Below, piece after piece: positions 12,105-25,099 of a stretch of 64,000 bases of DNA (positions are counted from its first letter, which is position 1; each line of letters begins with the position of its first letter). The stretch is taken from the NCBI GenBank assembly GCA_028023455.1, contig JAQFVV010006271.1:2108987-2172986 (forward strand), read 5' to 3'. The position numbers and the translations under genes are program-made. A model generated the notes under the pieces. The model had not been told where the DNA came from, did not search any database, and saw only the letters and a list, made by a program, of their open reading frames with translations. Origin of the DNA: Epiperipatus broadwayi (lineage: Eukaryota; Onychophora; Udeonychophora; Euonychophora; Peripatidae).

Positions 12105-15100
12105 GATCAATATAGATAAGACACACTAAATAATTATAGATTTTAAAGTAATAAATTTAAATGTTAGAGTTAAACATTACCTGGTATGTGAATTTTCACA
12201 CATACATATATGCGAAAGGAGCAGCAAGATTATAGTTTTCAATTCTTGTTATTTCTGTTAAATTATTATTTATTTTCGGCTATGATAAATCTCTTATACT
12301 AATTAGCTTTCCTCGCATAAAAGATATAATTTCTACATGACATACTCACATATATGTTGGAACGTTTATCAAGTTAAAATCTGTTTCGTGGAGTAGTTTA
12401 TTTCTTGGAAATTCTCTGATGACAGCTGGGTTTTAAAATTTACAAAAACAAGAATCAACTTTAAAAGATATTAAATTTGAATTATAACAAAAAGAAAGTT
12501 AGCAGACTGACGCTATTTTTACCAATTACTGAGGTAATGATTTTGTTTGAAAACTGGTAACACAGGTGGACATTAAAGATGAAAAATATCTTAACTTGTA
12601 AACAAGCGTGGTAAAGCAGGCTCGAGTATTTATTCCCGATTACCGAACGGCTGACTTCGAGGCTGCCGGATTTCATCACCTCAAAGTAAACCACTAGTAT
12701 AATTTTGTCGACCTCTCCACAGGCGACATATGCAAAACATCGAGAGGCTGTGTGTGGGTCGGGTTTGAAATGGCAGAATAAGCGACATAGGGGCACTGTC
12801 AGGTCATTAGTCGAAGACTACCTGTCCGCATTTACGTGGCGGCGTCTACACCACGGAGAAGATTTCTTCATCTCAATTTTAAAAGAGATGAATTTACGTT
12901 AGATCAAGATTCTTGCTAAAGTCATTGTTTTTGTTATTCAAAAAGTTGTTTTATTACAGTTCCAACTTGCAAAAATGAAAAGAGCATTCAAGACATTGTT
13001 TTTTAGTTTTTCTATTTGTACATCAATTTATTCCTTTTTTTTATATGTCAAAGCGTCGGATCAATTTATTCCTTTGAAAGTGATATTTATTGAATGTTGT
13101 TTTTTGTCGGAAAAAATTAGATTAAGAAAAAAGCCGCCAGCATTTATTACTTGTTATGTCAAAAAAAATGTTCAAATGAATTAGTGTAATTGTTTGATTA
13201 TTTATGTTAAGTTTAAAAAATAATAATATTTACTTATTTAAAAACGTCCAAAAAAAAAAAAAAGGATTTTGCGTTACAAGAAGTACAGTAAACAAATCCC
13301 GCAAAAAGTACTTACATAAGGAAAAAACACGGCGATTGTTCCTTTTTGTGTAAATAAAAAAGACATTTAATAATAGGTCAAAAAAAAAATGTAAGAAAAA
13401 AGACGTTGTTTACTATTTAGTTATTAAAAAAGATCAGTTATTTAATAATATCTTGCGGCCAGGTAACATTATATTTCAATGTTTTCGAGTAGCAACAGCG
13501 CCATCCAGCGACCTGTACGGATGACTAGTATCAGATAATTTAATTAATTGTCATCAATCTTCAAAAACATACTCTATAATGTCTTTTTTTTTTTTTTGCA
13601 ATGCTAATTAAACCATTTCACAAGTAAATTGGAAAAAAAATCAAGCTTTATTGGTATTCACATTTAGACTGCATGCCACTACTGATGCTAGCCATTTGCT
13701 TTAAGGTTGAAGGCTATATGTAATCCTTTCCTTGAACAATAATCCACAGAATATCTTTATATTCATTTATTTAATTTATAACAATATACACAAATACAAA
13801 ATAACATTTAATGAAGTCTAATAAATGTTTCATTAAAAGATAGTTATATTTAGTTTTTGTTGGAGTTTGATAAAAGATGCAAAGATTTTGATGGTAAGTA
13901 GACAATAAATGTTTCCTCATATATAAGTTCAGTTTTGGGGTGAGTAAAACATTTATCCAAAGTACTAAGCATTTTACAATTCTTTATGAAATAAGTGTAT
14001 GGCTTATCTTCTGAAACGAAGATGATGTCAGTAGTGATACAATCATTTTTAGTGGTGTGATAGATAATAAGAAATACGTTAACTCTTTTCAAGACTTTAG
14101 AGCATTTGGTTTTTTTAATCATCAGTAGTATTTATTTGTAAATACCAGATGTTTTTATCAAAGCTAAAAATGTGCCAGTAATTTGGAGAGGTGGAATTCC
14201 AATATAACTGTAAATATTTTAATCCTTAAATATTCATAAAGAAATTAGGTAATTGGACTGTAAGAAGTTATGTTTTCCAATTACCTCCTCAATATCAATT
14301 CTAAGAATTCATAATAAGTTTCTCATACACAAGTAATTTACTTTAGTTAAACCAATGATAAAGATGTGCAACCACAGCCTTGCCTCAGATGCATCTTTCC
14401 ATATGAAAAGAATCTCTTTGAAATAATCCTAGTCAGACACACCCACCATCTTACTTAACATCACATCATTTTCTCAGTTGTAAAGCAATATTTACAATTT
14501 CTTTTAACAATACTACAATTATAAGAGTTACTGTAACTGTTTGGAATGGAAAGGTGATAAGAAAAGTCACTGACAACTTGAATTTATAAAATTATTATAA
14601 TATATTTACATTATTACTCAATCACGCAAACATCGTAAAATCATTTCTCAATTAAATATAATTAGAACTCATACTAGTCATAACACAAAAATAACTGCTA
14701 AGTAATAATATAAAATAGATGAAACAATAATTATGTAAATATACCACTAATAAACACTTTTTCTAAAGTTTTAAAAAGAAAACATTTTAGCTAGTTTTGA
14801 ATTAACTGTATAATTATATAAATACTCTTGATAATCAGTTTGTACACTTATAGTATATCTATTATCAATCATAAAAGCAGTTCTTTTAGTCTTTTTCTAA
14901 ATATGTTCCTCATAGATAACAATGAGGGAACAAGTCTTACATAAGCACAGGCAAGCTAAAATTTTTCTAGATGTGATATTTAATGTCAAATTTCCAGACG
15001 GTTGGTAATTTGTCATTGTAGAAGACTTCATGTTCTGTTTTGAGTTGATACAATTTTAGACCACCTTAGCCCTTTCATGTTATACAGCTCTTTTACAATA

Positions 15101-15500
15101 GAATTAGCTATGAATAATGAGTTTGTTTTTATGCTGTGGTTTACATTCAATGCAGATCTTTTCCAGAGCATCAAGATATATAGCTTAATGAGAATTACAG
15201 TTCTGAATAATAGAATTTCCGCAAACAGTTTTCTCTACTGGTAGCTTCGATACTCTACCTCCTACATTTTATTTATGATTTATAGCACTATGATCCCACA
15301 TAAAAATTGCCTCCAGTTATTTTCTAACTTAATCCTTCAGAGAATTTATTACATTTTTAATTATTTTCTTTTCATCTTGTTTTTTTAATGCATCTCTTTT
15401 CTGTTATCAAATAATAGTTTCCAATTTTAGATTATTATTATAATAAAATCTAATAAAGTTCTTGTTACTGTATTTTAATTACAAGGGTTACATTTATTTT
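12105..15500. other. AT-rich stretch with one CpG-rich patch
   Basis: No supportable gene. Poly-A/T runs are common (for example near 13245 and 13585). Short open frames at 12482-12796, 12975-13184 and 13850-14122 have no recognisable motifs and skewed AT-driven composition. The CpG-rich patch is listed separately. Confidence 0.5.
12600..12870. other. CpG-rich patch of unknown nature
   Basis: About 270 bp with many CpG dinucleotides and near-balanced base composition, standing out from its AT-rich setting. Both strands hold short open frames (plus 12705-12902, minus 12482-12796), neither with a recognisable domain. It could be an exon or promoter of a host gene, or a younger repeat that has not lost its CpGs. 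Confidence 0.4.
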
Positions 15501-15517
15501 TATTAAGTTTGTTTTAA

Positions 15518-15793
15518 CAACTGAAACACAGGCTTATTACATACCTGTGTCTATATATGTAATATATAGGGTATATGAGCACAGACCATCACATGTCCCA
15601 CCACTCTCCACTCTATCTAATAACACTGATACACTCAAGCACATATATGCTAAAAGATAAATAATCATCAATATAAATATGTATATTGGTGATTATTTAT
15701 CTTTTCAGCATATATGTGCTTGTGTGTATCAGTGTTATTAGATAGAGTGGAGAGTGGTGGGACGTGTGAAGGTCTGTGCTCACATACCCTATA
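15518..15793. mobile_element. HH1 snap-back element lacking the ribozyme core
   Basis: A 276-bp insertion flanked by a perfect 17-bp direct repeat, TATTAAGTTTGTTTTAA, at 15501-15517 and 15794-15810. It is a long hairpin: arms 15565-15675 and 15682-15793 are inverted copies of HH1 sequence with a 6-bp loop. The left side has an extra 47 bp including the CACAGG/CCTGTG hairpin. The arms meet where the HH1 stem III and cleavage site should be, and the CTGATGA core is absent. It is therefore a deleted, self-complementary derivative that still transposed as a unit. Confidence 0.85.
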
Positions 15794-15881
15794 TATTAAG
15801 TTTGTTTTAAAAGATTTTGTTTTCATTTCATTTCTGTTTTTACTTTATTTTTTCTTTAATCCAGATAACGTAATTCCATAT

Positions 15882-18074
15882 TGTAACGAACACAGACGTT
15901 CGTTACATTGTTTTTTTTTTATTTATTAAACATGAAAGTAAATTAAAAAGTTCGCATTTAAAAATTTTCTTTTAGAATTAAAAATTGAAATTAAATATCA
16001 TCTTAAACTCGTATATATTAAATCGCACAGATATAAAAAAAATATTAAAATAAAACTGTATTAAAAATAGAAAAGGTATTTTAAAAACAAAAACTTAAAA
16101 AGATTTGGAGATAAAATTATATCTTTAAATTTATCTTTAAATATATCTTTGATTTGGAAAACAGGTTAATTAATCAGAAATGGAAATGATAAATTTAATT
16201 AGTCAAATGTAAACCAGCCTTGGGCATTTAAATGTAAAAACATCAGTCAGATAGGAAAACAATAGAAACTGTTAGCAAATAAGAAGAAATCCCTATGGAA
16301 TCAGACCGCAGCGAAAGGACCATCGCATCGGTGACGTAATGTAAATTCAATCCTTCACATTAATATAAAAAGGACAAGTTTGGAAATTATTAGTTAGTGA
16401 GTTATTTATTATTTACGATGTGACAGATATGTGTTAGTGCGGAAGTGAAGGAGAAGGGATTGAAAAAGACATGTTCAATCCCTTCAGTTGTTATAAAAAT
16501 GGGAAAATGAAACATCGCTTTTCTTATATTCAGAGGACCACAGGACCATCGGGAAATTTAACGCTGGATTTCAAACGGCAAGCAACTGTTAAAGATGAAC
16601 ATTTCTAAAACCGTAAGAACTTTATAAAATATAACGAACAATATTAATTTGAAAACACTAAGAACTTTAAATTTTAAACTTTCCTAGTAATTTAATTGTT
16701 ACAAATAGTTTCCTATCTGACTAAAGTAGTTAAAATGTTATTTGATGTATTTTTTTATTTTATTTGTGTAATATCATTTCCATTTATTTAATTTTGTTCT
16801 TTAAGTTTATTTATGATTTCTGTTTTCGATAAATTAAAATATATCAATGTTAAACTTAAGTCGGGCGTGAATGGCTGTATAGATTTATAAAGTTATATTA
16901 GGGGAGGGTAATCTTCGGTTATTTGTTTTGTGGTTAAATTGGGTCAATGGATTGGATATATTGGTGTGATTAGTAGATGTAATATTGATTCGCTACGGGC
17001 AGAATCGCTTCATACGCCGCACACTTCCGTTTGCCTATGGAAGGAATTATAAGTCGGATACCGCAGTTCCTTTCTATGGAGTTTTTTGTTTTATTGCTCT
17101 TCTTTGCAGATAGATGTAATATTCCTATCTCATAAGAGGCAATTTCTTCCCTTAACCTTTTGTGCTGCCATATGTTATTACATTGAATACATCGATATAT
17201 CAGATGAATTGATGCCAGTTTGACTACGAATTTTAGTCTAAGGTTAAATAGGGATAGAATGTTTATTTTCAAAAGCAAATTTATCTGGTCTATTCATATT
17301 TGATTCTAAATAAAAATGCATTAAACTTAAGTTGTTTATAGACGCTTGCATGGATTGTTTATCGGTTAACTATGTTTTGCGTTTTCATATTTGATCAAAA
17401 TATATATACATCCGATAAATAATGATACCTTACGGTGAGTATCTAAAATGTATTTATTCGGATGTCTTTTAAGTTATTGGTGACAATGCAAGTATCTTAT
17501 GATGAATACTATTGGGCTACGTAGAAATTTCCCTCCGCAATTGTCAGTAATCAATAATTTTGTATTTTGATCGTTTATGTTTACTTTGAAATGTTTTGGA
17601 CCGTGAAATCTATGTAACCGATCTATATTCAACATTATAAACAAGCTTTCCTAAATTTATCTGTGCAAACTTAATTAAAATGTAAAATTAGAATATAATA
17701 TTAATTAAATGTAAATTAAAGTCAAGAATCAAAGTTAAAAATAATGTTAAAATGTAAAACTAATACTAAAATAATTTTAAATCTTATATATATGTGCATA
17801 AATAAATGTTTGTAGGATTAATTACTGGCAGTGGCTTATTTTATTTATTTTTTAATGTTGACATCTAATTAGATAAGATATTATATTATTTAATCTCTGC
17901 TGTTCCACTGGGCTAGTGACATGGGCTAACGACCGGAATCAAAATAAAAAAAAAAAAAATTTTTTTTTTTTTGACTTACGTATCTGCCTACTTTATAAAT
18001 TTTTCTAGGTTCAAACGCCTAGATGGCGCCCCGTAGTGCAGTTTACGTTAAGTACTATTCTCCGGATCGTTACA
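15882..18074 (+). mobile_element. Solo LTR, family LTR-A, copy B
   Basis: A 2,193-bp copy of LTR-A, starting TGTAACGAAC and ending ATCGTTACA, flanked by ATAT at 15878-15881 and 18075-18078. It shares the 5' hairpin, CGCACAGAT motif, TATA box and the 3' block around CTAGATGGCGCC with the other copies. Two internal blocks are in the opposite order to copies A and D (see findings). A run of A followed by T near 17943-17972 is a low-complexity insert. There is no internal region or second LTR, so it is a solo LTR. Confidence 0.8.
16364..16371 (+). promoter_or_regulatory. TATA box of LTR-A copy B
   Basis: TATAAAAA about 480 bp from the LTR start, at the position equivalent to 6702 in copy A. Confidence 0.55.
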
Positions 18075-18078
18075 ATAT

Positions 18079-21000
18079 ATAATTATAAACGGCATCCATG
18101 TACCACCACATACAGTTGTATTAAGAGAACACAAGAGTCATTCATCTGATACAATCACTGTTATTCTATAAATAATAAATGCATCCTCATAACCTATATA
18201 CATTTTTCCCTCTTAAATTTGAATAGCCTATTTTTTAATAATAACATTTTTAATTATTTAACATAAGATAATTGCTTTGTTGATTTTTTATTATAAACAC
18301 AAATACTATTTCTTCTGCAGAATAATCTTCTTTTGGGCTGTGTTCACAACATTACATATCTCACCCCTTAAAGTATGAGACAATAATTTTTTTTCATTCT
18401 ACCGTTTCTCTATATTATGATTGTGTTTTGTACATTTAGATTTACATTATTGATTAAAAAATATTCTTTACAAAGGATATATTCATTAACAAGTCAATGC
18501 CATTCATCCATGCACTTTCACATACTCAGTCCACAATGACTGATTATATGCATAATCAGTTGAGCAATCTACCATATCTCCAAATTGATACCCTGTAAAA
18601 TCATATGAGTGATATATTAAATTAAAGATAGGTGTAATATTTAACCCCTACACTTACAACGGGGCCACAACCAATAATAGAACATACATATAATTACTGA
18701 CAAAATTAAACTGAGTCATTACTTGGTATATAAAGAGAGACTTCTGATATATCTATTGAAAAATGATAGAATAAAACAAGAGATCATTTTCCATATAAAA
18801 TGACCTTAGTACACAAATTGCTTCTTATATGTGTCAGGTAAACACATCTCTCTTAACCAAGGATCGACATTTATCCTTCAGGATGGATCATTCACTATTT
18901 ATGAATATTCCAAAAGATCATGGAGATTAAGTTATTATTCTTTCAGTTATTTGGGTTTTCATAATTGATAGTCTTCCACAGTAGGGTATTATAGATTCCA
19001 TTTATAGCATTTTCATGTTTTCATTAAATTTCCAATTGTTATCTTCAGTGTTCTCCAAAAATTTTTATTTTTAAAAACATTGCCTATTCTTTTCATATTT
19101 AGTCCTCTTTAACCAAATAAAAATTAATCATTAATTTCTCAATGTATTTCTTTAGAAGTGTGTTGTCCTTATTTGAGAAGACCTAAAAAAATTATCACAA
19201 TCTTCACTCTGGAGTGGATTTTTCACTTTACCTTTTTATATCTTATGTGATACATTCTTGGTTGGTTCTCTATAACTTTCGCGAATTTTAGTTTCACTTT
19301 CTGTTCAAATATAATTATTTTGTTTTTGTTTTTCATGTGACCAATGTCTATTCTGAAGTTTCCATGGCTAGATATTTTCTGTAGAGTCTACTATTTTTAT
19401 ATCCAAAGCATTAATATATGTTTGAACATGATATTTTTCATCTTGATTATTTGCATAGCCATGTATGCTGCTATCCATCACATTTCAAAGTTGGGGTTAT
19501 TTCTTTATGGTCTTTTGTTAGTGCTTAAAATTATTCGTCCAATTTTAAAAGCATATTATGATTGTGTATTTGTGATTGGTATTTCAATCATACTATAGAC
19601 ATGAAGGCTTCTTAAATTGGCTACTTTCCTGCTAACGAATGGAAAGTATCTTTCTCCATGGAATTTTTCCAGAATTTCCTGGTATTTAATAGCCTCTTTT
19701 TGTCTCTTCCATCCAAAATTTACCATGGTTTCTTTATATCTCTAAAATATACCAGGTTTTTCAAATAGAGAGTTTCATCATGTTTAGACATCTGACTTAC
19801 ATTCTTTGGATATCAAATTTAGTTTAAATATTTCTCTAAATTATATATAAGTTCTACAGGTGCTTCATCTGATTGACTTTTAAATGTTTTAATTTTAAAA
19901 AAAACTAAATTATATTGGGTATATCATTCTCATAACTACTCTGCTTAACCTCTGCTACTTCTGATTTTGTTGCTCTATTAACATTAAAACCACCCCCATG
20001 ACACATTCTAGCTGTATTCTTCATTGCCTCTTTCTGTTTTTGTTTTTTTTCCCCTTGTTTCTCCAATATAGTGTATATCTGCTTTAATTTTTTTTATATA
20101 TTATCTCATCACTTGCTGATTTTCAAATGTCACGTTTTATAGTAAAATTTTAAATTGTTTAGCTTTGTTGTTATGTTTTTTGTGCACGTTTTTGCACCTC
20201 AATTACTGCTTGCTTATTTTCTGTCACTTAGACATCTATCTTTCTGTTTTTGCACTACATTAATCTTTTGTCTCATTTAATCGAGTAATTTTTTCTTTAC
20301 ATTTATCAGAGAATGTTCCTATCATATTTTTACTGTCTTTCCTTATTTCTTCACAAATTACTTTAATCATTTGTTGAGTCTACTTAAAGTTAATATTATT
20401 TTTTGCTGTATTTGGATGATTTCCTGCAGTGTCTTTATATTGTGTAGTGTTTCATTAAATTTTTCACCATATTTTTTGCAGTAGTTTTTGTTTGTCTTCT
20501 TCCATTTCTCATAATGCTGCAGGATTTCTCTATTGACATTATCATATGTATTAAAATTTTACATCAGTTTTCTGTTGGTCATCTAAGACTAAAATAATTT
20601 TTTTTTTAATTTCTTTTGCTTCTTCTGTTCTTTTATTAAACAGGAACAATCTATTAAGTGATAAGTTCCATGGACAATAAAGATATCCAACAAACAAATA
20701 TAACACAAATGAAATATAAAAGTGCTTCACAGTTATCCTTAAGCAAAATTCAACAAATTATGCTGTCAAACTAAATAAGTATGGCCTTTCATTGAGCAGG
20801 TTTCCAAGGATTAAATAACAATATTTATTAAATTGCAATAAAATGTTTTTTCATATTGAATTGAGACAATCAAAAGTTAATTTCTTTAAAACATTTTTAT
20901 TAATTAGCAATAATAAGAGCAGTATTCAGTAGGAGAAATACTTCTTTCATTAAAATATCCTATTTAACATTATAGTGGTTCCCATAACAATGATGAGAAA

Positions 21001-22436
21001 AGAATATATACATATTTTTACAATTAAAAGCAGGCAAAGTTTTATTTAAATTCACTTTAAATGTAATGTTACTTTTCAGGAGTAATTTAATATTTCTATT
21101 TTATGTAAATAATTTATTCCAATACTTTACCATATTTATTAAGAATTTGTTTAAGGTATGTCAATTGTTTTGTCTCCCCAAGATCCAATAAATTGATTCC
21201 TTTTCTCCTCGTAAAAATAAACATAAACAATTTTTTTTATGTTTTATTAAAATAATAGTACAAAAACTTGTCTATTTATGCAATGTATTATTATTATTAA
21301 GTCTATCAATATGAAAACAGTTCTATAAACAACTGAAAATATACTTGTTGTAATACAGTAAATGAAATTCAAAGTTGTTTACACACAGTAAATTAATTTC
21401 AGATAATATTTTATATATAATGGCTCAGGGAAACTAGGATAAAGTTATTCAATACTTTTAAAAACATTATTGTTATTACTACAAAGAGTTTCAGATATTT
21501 CAAACTTAAATATGAAACAGATATTTAAATATGTTTTAAAATGATAACAGTCTGTACATCATCATGGTGACAATAATACTGTCTTTCAAAGTTTCCAAAT
21601 GTGCAAAGTTTATATGTTAAATTTTTAAACACAATATTTAACTAATTTTATCAATAAAGCTGACTGGACTTAATATTTCTTTTGCCTTGAAGTTCCATTT
21701 AGATATTGTGCCAAGATGAGTTAAATTTTAGCCTAACTTTACTTTAAGAAAATAAAATAAAAAAGTTTAAATAAAATTACACTTTTATTAAAATTGAAGT
21801 TTTAAAATATGAATGCAATAAGCAAAAATGATTTAAAAACAAAATGAAGAAGTGAAGTGTAAAATGTTGAAGTGAAATGTAGATGTATCAAAATGAAGCA
21901 TTAATTTCACCTATTTATAGCTTGGGTCATGTGACTGCTTTAAAACTTTGATTATTGGCATTTAAATTTACACTCCCTTTTTTTCATTGGTTTGAATTCA
22001 TGTATTATTGAAACTAAAAAGGTTGTTAATGATAATTTAATTAATGTTCAGCTTTTAAAACTAAATTAATACCTGTCTAGTGAAATAAAATTAGATATCA
22101 TTCTTGTTACAATAAATATTTCCAAATTTAAAGATTCTAACAAAATAAAATATATTACATAATTAAAATTTACATTGTTTTAAAATAAAAATATTACCCA
22201 TAATATTTATCACATTTAATTTACTACTAATTTCAATTTAGAAAAGTTGCTCAGAATATATTTTAAATTGATTTTTAAAATTAAACATTTTAAAATAAAT
22301 AAATGTTAAAATTAAAGACTACATTGATTTATTTATCAAGGCATTTATTTACCTATTACTGTAAATTTTATTTTTTACTGTTGTTAGCTTTATAACTTTT
22401 AGTGAATAAATATCTCTAAAATATTTAATTAGTCTT
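18079..22436. other. AT-rich stretch, mostly unrecognised
   Basis: Except for a possible coding relic on the minus strand at 19600-20560, I see no gene. The open frame at 19344-19598 is hydrophobic and probably chance. The region is old, AT-rich and full of homopolymer runs. Confidence 0.45.
19600..20560 (-). pseudogene. Decayed coiled-coil coding relic, perhaps gag-like
   Basis: On the minus strand, 20547 down to about 20360 stays open for about 60 codons and encodes a charged helical segment (REILQHYEKWKK ... LQEIIQIQQK). Further down, near 19740-19600, another open piece reads WKRQKEAIKYQEILEKFHG. Stops and frame changes separate them. Charged coiled coils of this kind occur in the other LTR elements here, so a gag relic is plausible but not proven. 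Confidence 0.3.
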
Positions 22437-22520
22437 GCATTGGTGGTCGAGAAGTCAGCGCGACTGCCTTGCACTTGCAGGCAGTTGCCTGGGTTGCGGG
22501 TTCGTGTCCCAGCTGATGCT
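22437..22520 (+). repeat. tRNA-like sequence (class II, Leu/Ser-like), likely SINE head
   Basis: An 84-nt segment folds into much of a cloverleaf: acceptor stem GCATTGG/CTGATGC (7 pairs, two wobble), D stem GTCG/CGAC, a long variable region, and a B box GGTTCGTGTCC. An A-box-like TGGTCGAGAAGTC precedes it. The anticodon loop is not standard, so a working tRNA is unlikely. An A-rich run follows at 22530, as in a tRNA-derived SINE or retro-pseudogene. Size and variable arm suggest a Leu or Ser ancestor (inference). Confidence 0.55.
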
Positions 22521-23133
22521 ATGACACTTAAAAAAAAATTTAATTATAATATTCTGCACTAAAATTAAGATTAAATTAATATGTTATAAATTTAATTCAA
22601 TTATTAGCAAATTTAAATATAAAATTTGAACTTGATTTTCAAGATTAAGATTAATATTATTAATATTAGTTTTTTTAAACCATTTTAGTCATTAAATTTT
22701 GACTACATTAACACTATTAACTTTGAAAATACATTACTAATTATTCTAAGCTATCAACTACTACAGATTTAAATATTTTGGCATGATAAGCACTATTTAA
22801 GACTAAAAATGGTATAAGTCAAGCTGCTAAAATTATTTTACAGCTATAAAATTTTACAAATATACTGATATAATAATTCTTTATATGCAGAATCAAAGCA
22901 TTATAAGACACTAACAAAAACCTACTTATTATAAAATGAAATTGTAAAAAAAATTTTTTTTTAGATATTTTGGCATAAGACATACCCTGGCATTTAGTTT
23001 CTAAACAACACTAAAGGTCACAATATATATTAAAAAGAAACAATATATAAAGCTAGCTAAAATCTGTATAAAATATGCTCCATAGATATATTATTTCAGC
23101 CACATTTCCCAATAGCTGTGGGGAATAATATGC
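22521..23133. other. AT-rich spacer
   Basis: Nothing recognised apart from the A-rich tail of the tRNA-like unit. Confidence 0.5.
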
Positions 23134-24906
23134 AGTAATAGAATAATGTATGTATGTGGGGGAAGAAAAAAGACTTTATTTTACATGCTCACACTTTGAA
23201 TACATTGACATAACAGAATATTAATGTGCTTTATTAAAATTTGGGCAGCAACAGTGAAAAAATGAAAATATAGACATTAGTATGTATAGCTCAGGTAGTA
23301 CGATTTTACTAACTTCTACATTTTATGGTTTAGTTAAAAAAATATTATTATAAATCATTATCCAAAATTACCTAACATGTTGCTAGCCAAAATACTATGT
23401 ATACTGATTTAAAACAAGATCAAAATTAATTATATGTAATTACTGAATTAACAGTTTTAAATGTGAATCCAAGACATACTACTATAACTTTAATCTTGGC
23501 TACAAATGAATTTATAATATTCTAACCTATATTTTAATAGAGTCATATATTTATAAGGCACCAATGTAACTATGCATTAATAAGAATTCTATTTGGTAAA
23601 TAAATAATTTAATAAATAAATGGTTTATTATGTAGTAAATATGTGGTTTGGAATATGTGAATTAATATTTTATAAATAACGTAATTTGTAGAATAGATAA
23701 ATCAAATGATGCATATACTAATAATAAAATGTAAGTTTATTAAGATACTAATACAAAATTAAATTTGACAATTATAAATTTAAAATAATCATTGTATTAT
23801 TATAATCTACTCTGGTTATATTGCAATTGCTAAGTTGCAATCTACACTTTAAATACTATTAAACATATATATTCACAATTAAAATTAAGTGTTAATACAG
23901 TCATTCATGCAATAAAAAGTGTTTTCCTTTTTTTTTAATTTCTCTTATATCTTTTAGATCATATAATGTTTTCATTACAATTATTCACATATGTTTAAAG
24001 TAAAAAAATTAAATGTTAACTGCATTTTTAATTTTGTCTTATTAATTCAAGTCTTATTTACTTGATATCTTCATTAAATTTATATTGCATAATAAACCAT
24101 ATTATTACTTTAGATTTTGAAATAAAGAATTTTTAATAAATATCTATTTATGTATGATTAGTATTCTTTTTAACCATTGAAGATAAGGTAAAAGTTTATT
24201 TATGAGGAATTTTCAAAAATCATTTATTTATGCTAGTATTTATTATCCTGGTCTACATCTTGACCATTCTCGAATCACGTTCCATTTGCTGAAATATTTC
24301 TCACAGCATTCCCACAATGGTATACAATGATGTATGTCTCCATTGACATTATCACTTGATGGTGTCCATCTATTCCTTTTTATTAAATACTACTGTTCAT
24401 ATCAATATCCAAACATTCAACTGCTTCCAAATAGTTTGCTCTTCATTAGAAAATAATTATTCTTTTGTTGTTATCCACTTTATTTATTCTTATAGATATT
24501 AATTGAGAAGGGTTCATACCCTCTTCTTCATAATTTTTACTCAAAGTGCATTATGGCATATCAGATAAAATAAAATAAAAGTTTTGGAAATAATTTTTTT
24601 TGTTCCTTTGATTGTGTGTTTCTCTGTTACCTGGCCACAGCACATTCTTTTAAAATTGTCTCATGAATTGTGAATTTCATTATCATCATAATAAAGTCAA
24701 TTATTATTATTATTCAATATGATATATTTAATATTTTATTTTGACTTAAGTAAATTATTCATTCATTCTTGCATTCATTCTGAATTTAAATTTATTTAAC
24801 TATTAAACATGAATTATATTAAAAATTGTATAAATGATTTCTAATTGTTTCATTTATTTATGATTCAGACTATAGATGATAATCCATGGCAGAGGTGCAT
24901 GTCACA
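23134..24906 (-). repeat. 3' LTR of element Z
   Basis: About 1.77 kb. It aligns through its length with 34190-34452, 35514-36760 and 41820-42088 (for example the block around AAAATTTGGGCAGCAACAG at 23238 and 34285, and GGTGCATGTCACA versus GATGCATGTCACA at the ends). It keeps the empty version of the hAT target at 23397-23404. The left edge is placed by alignment and may be off by a few bases. Confidence 0.7.
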
Positions 24907-24925
24907 TATTCCCATCTTTAATAAA
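24907..24925 (-). promoter_or_regulatory. Polypurine tract of element Z
   Basis: On the minus strand AAAGATGGGAATA directly precedes the LTR start TGTGACATG, which is where plus-strand priming occurs in LTR retrotransposons. Confidence 0.5.
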
Positions 24926-25099
24926 AATGAAGAAAACTATATTAGACAATAATTTAAAAATCATTACTAATTTCTAATTAAATATTTCATTAATAATTTA
25001 GAATTAACTGAATTCATATCACCATGGCAACAAAATCAATAATATATATTTACAATTATACATCTTTATTTTTTAAAAATAATTAAACATCTAGCCATT

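Noticed and set aside
13485-13530. GCGCCATCCAGCGACCTGTA, resembling the TIR of the 42103-43322 element
   Set aside because: The match is short and no inverted partner or TSD could be found nearby.
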